Origin: Mesorhizobium amorphae | GTDB taxonomy: Bacteria > Pseudomonadota > Alphaproteobacteria > Rhizobiales > Rhizobiaceae | Length of the DNA stretch: 64,000 bases | NCBI RefSeq assembly: GCF_014843845.1 | Contig: NZ_JHQS01000061.1 | Span: forward strand, 186,001 to 250,000 | Direction: 5' to 3' | Shown: in pieces, positions 58,731 to 64,000 of the stretch | Position numbering within the stretch: the stretch's first letter is position 1 | Layout of the letters: each line of letters begins with the position of its first letter | The notes under the pieces: generated by a model | Databases searched by the model: none | Told to the model about the DNA's origin: nothing | The model's input: the letters and a program-made list of their open reading frames with translations, nothing else | Program-made: the position numbers and the translations under genes

Positions 58731-60467
58731 CTAGAACTGAGCGGATTCGGCAGTTTTTAGCCCATCAACCAAATGCTGAAGGTCCGCGTCATTCGCGTAG
58801 TGCAGGGTGGCGACCAACGTGTCGATCGTGAACTCCGAATCGAACTTGCTTATTTTAGCGTAGTGCGCGGCCGCAGCTGTCCGATCACCCAGCCAGCCAT
58901 AGGCGGCCGCAACAAAGGCGTGCTGGCTGGCATCCATCTTCGACAGATGCATGAAGGCCTCGACGGCTTCCGAGTATTCCCGGGCTGCAAAGAGCGCTTT
59001 CCCGAGATGGCTCCAGAAGCGCTCCGGGTGGTGAGGGTTCAGCCGCATGGCCTTGCGAATCCAGTCGGCCCCTTCCTTGGGCCGGCCGAGCCAAGTCAGA
59101 AGCTCGCCCTGCTGGACCACGACAAGATCGTAGTTCGGATTGAGCGCGAGCGCGCGTTCCTGGTGGTGGCGGGCCTTGGTCAGGTCGTTGCGGTTGATGT
59201 TGATCGCCGCCAGGATTCGTTGGACGTCCGCATCGTTGGCGTCCAGCGCCTGCGCCGACTCCGCCTCGCGGACAACCTCGTCGAAGGTCGCGTCCTTGTC
59301 GGCACACCAGCCGTAGCCCCAGGCTTGCCCCAGGATGCAGCCCTTCCAGGCGTGGGCATGCGCGTAGTCGGGGTCGAGCTCCACTGCCCGCGTTATCAGT
59401 TTCAGCGCCTCCTCGTTCTCGGCGCGACTGCTGCGATGGTGGCGGACCTTGGCCGCCAGCACACATTCGTAAGCGGCCATGCTGGCCGGCGTCTTGCGCG
59501 CGACGAGGTCCTGTTGCGCGGCCTCGACGCGGCCTGGCAGCGTGGCCACGATTGCCGCAGTCAGCTCATCCTGGATGGCGAACACGTCGTCCAGCTTGCG
59601 ATCGTATCGCTCGGCCCAAATATGTGTGTCGTTTGCTGTGTCGATCAGCTGGGCGGTGACCCTGAGTTGCCCGCCCGATTTGCGGACGCTGCCCTCCACC
59701 AGATATTGCGCGCCCAGCTTCTGGGCGATTTCGCGCAGATTCACCGACTGCCCCTTGTAGACGAAGGTGGAGTTGCGCGAGATCACGAAAAGCTCATGCC
59801 GGCGCGAAAGTTCCGTGATGATGTCCTCGGTCAGGCCATCGACGAAAAATTCCTGTTCGGAATCGCCGCTCATATTGGCGAAGGGCAGGACGGCGATCGA
59901 GGGCTTGACGACGCCACGTCGGGCGGCGCCGTTGCCCGCTGCCGAAGCAGCTTCGTCGAGCACCGCACGCCAGACCCGCACCGGGCGTGAAATGTTCTTC
60001 AGCGACTTCTCGCCCAGATCCTCGAACTTGACTTCAATGCGATCGGAGACCTGTTCGTAAACGGCCTGGGTGACGCATACCCCGCCGACATCAGCGAGCT
60101 GCTCGAGTCTCGCCGCAACGTTGACGCCGTCGCCGTAGATGTCGCCATCATCGAAGATGATATCCCCTAGGTTGATGCCAATGCGAAACTGGATACGACG
60201 GTCCTCCGGCACGTCGGTGTTGCGGCGGCGCATGCGGATCTGAATCTCTGCGGCGCAGCGTACGGCGTCCCCCACGCTTTGGAACTCGACGAGCATGCCA
60301 TCGCCTGTGGTCTTGATAATTCGGCCCTGATTCTTGGCGATTGCCGGATCGATGAGCTCGATCCGGTGGGTTCTTAGCCGGGCGAGCGTGCCCTGCTCGT
60401 CGGCTTCCATGAGCCGAGAGTATCCTGCCATGTCGGCTGCAAGCACTGCAGCGAGCCTGTGTTCCAT
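58731..60467 (-). CDS. Class III adenylate cyclase / TolB-like / TPR protein
   Basis: A 578-residue protein of a type expanded in rhizobia. Residues 5-180 form the cyclase domain with metal Asp in LAADMAGYSRLM and TTGDGMLVEF, the Lys of IIKTTGD, Asp of DIYGDGVN and NVAARL, so all key positions are filled. About 195-330 is a TolB-like region (IAVLPFANMSGD, then VFYVDGLTEDI-like and HELFVISRNSTFVYKG). TPR-like helices fill the rest (ALNPNYDL, WLGRPKEGADW). GAGG lies before ATG 60467. It likely makes cAMP in response to a signal sensed by the TPR part. Confidence 0.9.
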   Translation of the reverse strand: MEHRLAAVLAADMAGYSRLMEADEQGTLARLRTHRIELIDPAIAKNQGRIIKTTGDGMLVEFQSVGDAVRCAAEIQIRMRRRNTDVPEDRRIQFRIGINLGDIIFDDGDIYGDGVNVAARLEQLADVGGVCVTQAVYEQVSDRIEVKFEDLGEKSLKNISRPVRVWRAVLDEAASAAGNGAARRGVVKPSIAVLPFANMSGDSEQEFFVDGLTEDIITELSRRHELFVISRNSTFVYKGQSVNLREIAQKLGAQYLVEGSVRKSGGQLRVTAQLIDTANDTHIWAERYDRKLDDVFAIQDELTAAIVATLPGRVEAAQQDLVARKTPASMAAYECVLAAKVRHHRSSRAENEEALKLITRAVELDPDYAHAHAWKGCILGQAWGYGWCADKDATFDEVVREAESAQALDANDADVQRILAAININRNDLTKARHHQERALALNPNYDLVVVQQGELLTWLGRPKEGADWIRKAMRLNPHHPERFWSHLGKALFAAREYSEAVEAFMHLSKMDASQHAFVAAAYGWLGDRTAAAAHYAKISKFDSEFTIDTLVATLHYANDADLQHLVDGLKTAESAQF

Positions 60468-60692
60468 GCTTCAGCCTCAAAGAAACACGCAACTTTAACA
60501 TGGAGTCGCTGGAATCAAAGGCTTAGTGGGCCTGGAGTATGGTTCGGGATTTTCGCGTTGCGCCGCATCCGAGGCACTGGAGGTGAGAAGCGAAGGTTGC
60601 CCCAAGGCTCGTACAACCTGGAAAACTGCTTGTCGCGATTGGTGCGAGGCTGTTCGTCGAGTGAGCGACAGATTAGCTGTCGTTCAAGACGT

Positions 60693-60720
60693 TTGAGATA
60701 GGTGCTGCTGTAGATAAGAT
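60693..60720 (+). promoter_or_regulatory. Candidate promoter of the HD phosphohydrolase gene
   Basis: TTGAGA (60693-60698) and TAAGAT (60715-60720) are separated by 16 bases. They lie 22 bases before ATG 60742 and 76 before ATG 60796. The intergenic space 60468-60692 shows nothing else supported. Confidence 0.3.
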
Positions 60721-60795
60721 CCAGGCCAAAACCGTGCTAGGATGGCCACAGCGCGGCGCGAAATGTCTGCTTCAAAGCGGTCAGGAACGGTTGTC

Positions 60796-61683
60796 ATGCT
60801 CAATCCAATCTCCATCATGGCCGACCGGCTCGGCGACCATCTGTCGGAACTCTATCTCCAGTATTTCTCGCATCGCAATTCGGAATATGCGAGCTACATA
60901 GGCGGGGCGGCCCGCCTGGTCCTGGAGCGCATCGGCAATTCGAACGCTCTCTATCACAACATCGAGCACACGCTGATGGTTACGCTCGCTGGCCAGCAGA
61001 TCATCCGAGGCCGGCTGCTTTCGGAATCCCTGACCCCCGATGACTGGCTGCATTATACCTGCGCGCTGCTTGTCCACGACATTGGCATGGTGCACGGCGT
61101 GTGCCAGGGCGACACCGAGGACAGCTTCGTCATTAACGAGGCCGGCGACCGCTATACGCCACCGCGCGGCGCCTCCGACGCGGTACTAGCGCCCTATCAT
61201 ATCGAGCGCGCCAAGATCTATACGCGCCAACGTTTTGCTTCCTCGAAGTTCATCAACGAGGAGCGCATTGTCGAGGCGATCGAGATGACGCGCTTTCCAG
61301 TGCCGAACGATCCGGCATACCAGGTCACCAACACCGAGCCGGCGCTGGTCAGGGCCGCGGACCTGATCGGCCAGCTCGCTGATCCCTTCTACCACCGCAA
61401 GCTGCCGGCGCTGTTTGCCGAGTTCTCTGAGATCGGGATGGTGGAAAAGCTCGGCTGCAAGACCGCCGCCGATCTCGGCGCCATCTTCACCGATTTCTTC
61501 ACGCTGCAGGTCGAGCCCTATATCGGTGACGCGATCCGCTATCTGGAGCTGACGACGGAAGGCAAGCAGTGGATCGCCAACCTCCACAGCAACCTCTTCC
61601 AGTCCGGGCATCGCCCGGCCAGGATCGGGCCGTTCCCCGGCGTGTTGCAGCCGACCTCGGCGAGCCTTTCGGTGGTAACTTAA
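60796..61683 (+). CDS. HD-domain metal-dependent phosphohydrolase
   Basis: A 295-residue protein with the HD signature: H in YHNIEHTLMV and the HD pair in LLVHDIGMVHG, with further acidic/histidine positions downstream. The overall layout recalls bacterial cyclic-nucleotide phosphodiesterase-like HD proteins, but its substrate is not fixed by sequence. AGGA nine bases before ATG 60796 favours this start over ATG 60742 or 60763. It is divergent from the cyclase-TolB-TPR gene at 58731-60467. Degradation of the nucleotide made by that cyclase is an attractive but untested idea. Confidence 0.82.
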   Translation: MLNPISIMADRLGDHLSELYLQYFSHRNSEYASYIGGAARLVLERIGNSNALYHNIEHTLMVTLAGQQIIRGRLLSESLTPDDWLHYTCALLVHDIGMVHGVCQGDTEDSFVINEAGDRYTPPRGASDAVLAPYHIERAKIYTRQRFASSKFINEERIVEAIEMTRFPVPNDPAYQVTNTEPALVRAADLIGQLADPFYHRKLPALFAEFSEIGMVEKLGCKTAADLGAIFTDFFTLQVEPYIGDAIRYLELTTEGKQWIANLHSNLFQSGHRPARIGPFPGVLQPTSASLSVVT

Positions 61684-61971
61684 GAGCCCCGGCGCGATCG
61701 CACGACTAACCACCCAGGTCAAATTCTTCGAATGGTTGCGCGATAACGCCGACGAGGCAGTATCGAGCTCGCTGTCGCGATAGGCCGGCTGGTACGCGAT
61801 CGCGGAAGCCAACTGGCCGAACGCGTCACAACCTTCGCAGCGGATATTGTCCGTTTTCTGCCTTTCGGGATACGCGCCTAAACGACAGGATCTGCAAAGT
61901 TTGCCGTACTAATATCGCCCAGCCTATCCTAAAAAAGTACGGCAGCCTGCTAGATAAGCCATTGAAACCGT

Positions 61972-62048
61972 TGGTGATCCCGACAGGAATCGAACCTGTG
62001 ACCTACAGATTAGGAATCTGCCGCTCTATCCTACTGAGCTACGGGACC
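61972..62048 (-). tRNA. tRNA-Arg (anticodon CCT)
   Basis: A complete cloverleaf on the minus strand: acceptor GGTCCCG/CGGGATC, D stem GCTC/GAGC, anticodon stem GCAGA/TCTGT with loop TTCCTAA giving anticodon CCT, T stem ACAGG/CCTGT with loop TTCGATT, discriminator A and encoded CCA. It is 77 bases long. The space 61684-61971 next to it holds no gene that I can see. Confidence 0.96.
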
Positions 62049-62059
62049 ACGCGGCCCGA

Positions 62060-62088
62060 CACATAGCCGCTTCGGATCGTTTCGCCAA
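62060..62088 (-). promoter_or_regulatory. Candidate promoter of tRNA-Arg
   Basis: On the minus strand TTGGCG (62088-62083) and TATGTG (62065-62060) are separated by 17 bases, ending 12 bases before the 5' end of the tRNA. The spacing fits a strong housekeeping promoter for a tRNA gene. Confidence 0.5.
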
Positions 62089-62232
62089 GAGGAAGGTTCA
62101 AAGCGCCGGGTCGATACGCCGAGGTGTGGCGCGGCCTTGAATTCCAAGGCCTGCGCCGTCGCTGACAAGCCGCAATCTCGCCGTGCCCGTGCCCGAACGC
62201 CGGCGCCGCATGCGGCCCGGCGCCAAAGTCCG

Positions 62233-63396
62233 TCAGGCGGCCAGCGCGGTTTCGGCCAGCTTCACCCAATAGCTCATGCCGTGCGGGATGACCTCGTCGT
62301 TGAAGTCGTAGGCCGGGTGGTGGAGGCCCGCGGTGTCGCCATTGCCGATGAAGATGAAGGCGCCGGGGCGCGCTTCCAGCATGTAGGAAAAATCCTCGCC
62401 GCCCATCACCGGCTGGATGGCGCGGTGCACCTGGGCGCTGCCCGCGACATAGGCCGCGATATCGCCGGCAAAGACCGTTTCTTCGGCGTGATTGAAGGTG
62501 ACGGGATAGTTGGCGTTGTAGTCGACCTCGATCGTCGCGCCGAAGGCGGTGGCCAGTCCCTGGCAAATGGTGCGGATGCGCTCCTCCGCCTTCTTGGCGA
62601 CTTCCTTCTTCAGCGAGCGCACGGTGCCGGCGATCTCGGCGTTTTCGGGAATGACGTTATAGGCGTCGCCGGCGTGGAACTTCGTCACCGACACCACCAC
62701 CGCCTCGACCGGGTCGGTGCTGCGCGAGGCGACCGTCTGCAATGCGCCGACCAACTGGCTGGTGATGACGATCGGATCGATGGTGCCGTGTGGCATCGCC
62801 GCATGGCCGCCGCGGCCCTTGACGGTGATGGTGAATTCGGCGGTCGCCGCCATGATCGGGCCCGGCCGGATGGCAAACTGGCCGACCGGCAGGCCCGGCA
62901 TATTGTGCATGCCGAACACTTTGGAGATGGCGAAGCGGTCCATCATGCCGTCCTTGACCATCTCGTTGCCGCCGCCGCCGCCTTCCTCGGCCGGCTGGAA
63001 GATCACAGCCACGGAACCGCTGAAATTGCGGGTCTCGCTCAGGTATTTGGCCGCGCCCAGCAGCATCGCCGTGTGGCCGTCATGGCCGCAGGCATGCATT
63101 TTGCCGGGAATGGTGGACGCATAGGGCTTGCCGGTGATCTCGTTGATCGGCAGCGCGTCCATGTCGGCGCGCAGCCCAATGGTCGTGCCGTCGCCCTTGC
63201 GGCCGTGGATGATGCCGACCACGCCGGTCTTGCCGAGGCCCGTCACCACCTCGTCGCAGCCGAATGCCTTCAGCTTCTCGGTGACGAAAGCGGCGGTCTG
63301 GAAGACGTCGAAGTTCAGTTCCGGCGTCTGATGCAGGTGCCGTCGCCAGCCGGCAACCTCTTCTTGCATCTCGGCGGCGCGATTCAGGATAGGCAT
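62233..63396 (-). CDS. M20-family amidohydrolase (hippurate hydrolase / N-acyl amino-acid amidase type)
   Basis: A 387-residue metallopeptidase-type amidohydrolase. Metal-binding motifs are HACGHDGHTAML (near 105) and FQPAEEGGGGG (near 140), with HN (MHNMPG) and the C-terminal GGEDFSYM that supply further ligands. The dimerisation/lid domain lies between about 185 and 295 (GRGGHAAMPHGTIDP). It removes N-acyl groups from amino acids such as hippurate; the natural substrate is not certain. GGA upstream of ATG 63396 supports the start. It is divergent from the carboxypeptidase gene at 63608. Confidence 0.9.
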   Translation of the reverse strand: MPILNRAAEMQEEVAGWRRHLHQTPELNFDVFQTAAFVTEKLKAFGCDEVVTGLGKTGVVGIIHGRKGDGTTIGLRADMDALPINEITGKPYASTIPGKMHACGHDGHTAMLLGAAKYLSETRNFSGSVAVIFQPAEEGGGGGNEMVKDGMMDRFAISKVFGMHNMPGLPVGQFAIRPGPIMAATAEFTITVKGRGGHAAMPHGTIDPIVITSQLVGALQTVASRSTDPVEAVVVSVTKFHAGDAYNVIPENAEIAGTVRSLKKEVAKKAEERIRTICQGLATAFGATIEVDYNANYPVTFNHAEETVFAGDIAAYVAGSAQVHRAIQPVMGGEDFSYMLEARPGAFIFIGNGDTAGLHHPAYDFNDEVIPHGMSYWVKLAETALAA

Positions 63397-63607
63397 GATC
63401 GGTCCATTTCGCTGTTGGGGCAGCCGGGTTGCGTCTGCTCAATTGCAATCGTGATTGTCCGGCACTTTGCCATGTTGGCGTCACATAGGGTAAATAGCAC
63501 CGCAGCAAAGCGGTCCGGGGATGAGGGTCGGACCAATATGCTGGCGACCGTGTAATGAAATCTTACGGAGCCAGAGGCGACTACGGCAAGAGGCGATTTC
63601 GGATTCC

Positions 63608-64000
63608 ATGATGTGGTACAGGCATTTTCTCAAATTGTTGCTGGCGGGCGCAGTTGCGCTGCCCGCCTTCGCGACATCGGTACTCGCCAATCCGCTGGTC
63701 CTGTTCGACCTGCAGACGGGCAAGATCCTCGAGCATCAGGACGCCTTCAAGCGCTGGTATCCGGCCTCGCTGACCAAGCTGATGACCGCCTATGTGACGT
63801 TCCGGGCGATCGCGGCGGGCGAGGTCCAGCTCGATTCGCCGATCAAGGTGACGAAGCATTCCGCCGGCGAGCCGCCGAGCAAGATGGGCTTCAAGCCTGG
63901 CTCGGTGATGCGGCTCGACAATGCGCTGAAGATGATGCTGGTCAAATCGGCCAACGACATTGCCATGGCCGTGGGCGAGAATGTCGGCGGCTCGCAGGCC
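63608..64000 (+). CDS. D-alanyl-D-alanine carboxypeptidase (PBP5/6 type), N-terminal part
   Basis: An open frame from ATG 63608 that runs off the right edge; 131 residues are visible. After a signal peptide (about residues 1-26, ending SVLA) comes LFDLQTGKILEHQDA, then the active-site SLTK (S-x-x-K), and SAND (S-x-N) near the end of the visible part. These are the hallmarks of low-molecular-mass penicillin-binding proteins that trim peptidoglycan stem peptides. ATG 63611 directly follows and could serve instead. The rest of the gene is outside the window. Confidence 0.93.
   Translation, partial: MMWYRHFLKLLLAGAVALPAFATSVLANPLVLFDLQTGKILEHQDAFKRWYPASLTKLMTAYVTFRAIAAGEVQLDSPIKVTKHSAGEPPSKMGFKPGSVMRLDNALKMMLVKSANDIAMAVGENVGGSQA

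Noticed and set aside
58773..59990. 405-codon plus-strand open frame
   Set aside because: Shadow of the cyclase-TolB-TPR gene on the other strand.
61972..62048. tRNA-Arg as an integration site for a genomic island
   Set aside because: No integrase, direct repeat of the tRNA end or mobility gene is seen on either side.
62137..63555. 472-codon plus-strand open frame
   Set aside because: Shadow of the M20 amidohydrolase gene, whose metal motifs are clear on the minus strand.

Overview
The window looks like a chromosomal stretch of a GC-rich alphaproteobacterium of the order Rhizobiales, most likely Mesorhizobium or a close relative. This is inferred from gene content: a bdhA/acetoacetate decarboxylase/patatin group, several class III adenylate cyclases of the zinc-ribbon/AAA/TPR and TolB/TPR types, many Tat-exported ABC binding proteins, and intergenic palindromes of the kind common in rhizobia. 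No phage, integrase, insertion sequence or CRISPR array was seen. One tRNA gene, tRNA-Arg(CCT), is present.

Layout. 0-4 kb: the end of a TetR-type regulator, a decayed phosphate permease fragment, and a ketone-body / poly-3-hydroxybutyrate group (patatin-like lipase and acetoacetate decarboxylase, with divergent bdhA). 3.7-7.6 kb: an iron/phosphonate-type ABC importer split into an ATPase gene and a convergent binding-protein/permease pair. 7.8-10 kb: a rhodanese-chromate resistance protein with chromate transporter ChrA. 10.2-16 kb: a catabolic operon with a DapA-family lyase/aldolase, a GntR regulator and a complete sugar-type ABC importer. 16-21 kb: a four-gene operon of lower G+C content, encoding a coiled-coil protein, an 886-residue envelope protein with a cytoplasmic longin/roadblock-like region, three periplasmic repeats and an OmpA domain, a Ras/Rab-like small GTPase, and an adenylate cyclase. 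It abuts a glutathione S-transferase remnant. 22-24 kb: a large MscS-type channel.

24.6-36.9 kb: a GT2-methyltransferase-polysaccharide deacetylase fusion with parts resembling NodC, NodS and NodB, a GT2 remnant, a peroxiredoxin-like gene behind a zinc-ribbon cyclase/AAA/TPR regulator, an unrecognised 454-residue protein paired with a GNAT acetyltransferase, a membrane protein, a DUF5939-type cyclase and a small methyltransferase. 37-43 kb: a peptide-type ABC importer operon. 43-58 kb: another cyclase, then a surface-polysaccharide region with a nucleotide-sugar dehydrogenase, a DUF3095 protein, four glycosyltransferases, a polysaccharide deacetylase and a methyltransferase. Embedded in it is an operon of a catalytically degenerate ABC exporter-like protein with a cNMP-binding protein and a metallo-beta-lactamase-fold hydrolase. 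58.7-64 kb: a cyclase-TolB-TPR protein, an HD phosphohydrolase, tRNA-Arg, an M20 amidohydrolase and the start of a D-Ala-D-Ala carboxypeptidase.

The common thread is nucleotide signalling: five class III cyclases plus one cyclase-like DUF3095 protein, a cNMP-binding protein and two candidate phosphohydrolases lie among envelope and glycan genes. The best candidates for undescribed systems are the envelope GTPase-OmpA-cyclase operon at 16.1-21.0 kb and the degenerate ABC/cNMP/MBL operon at 49.4-53.6 kb.
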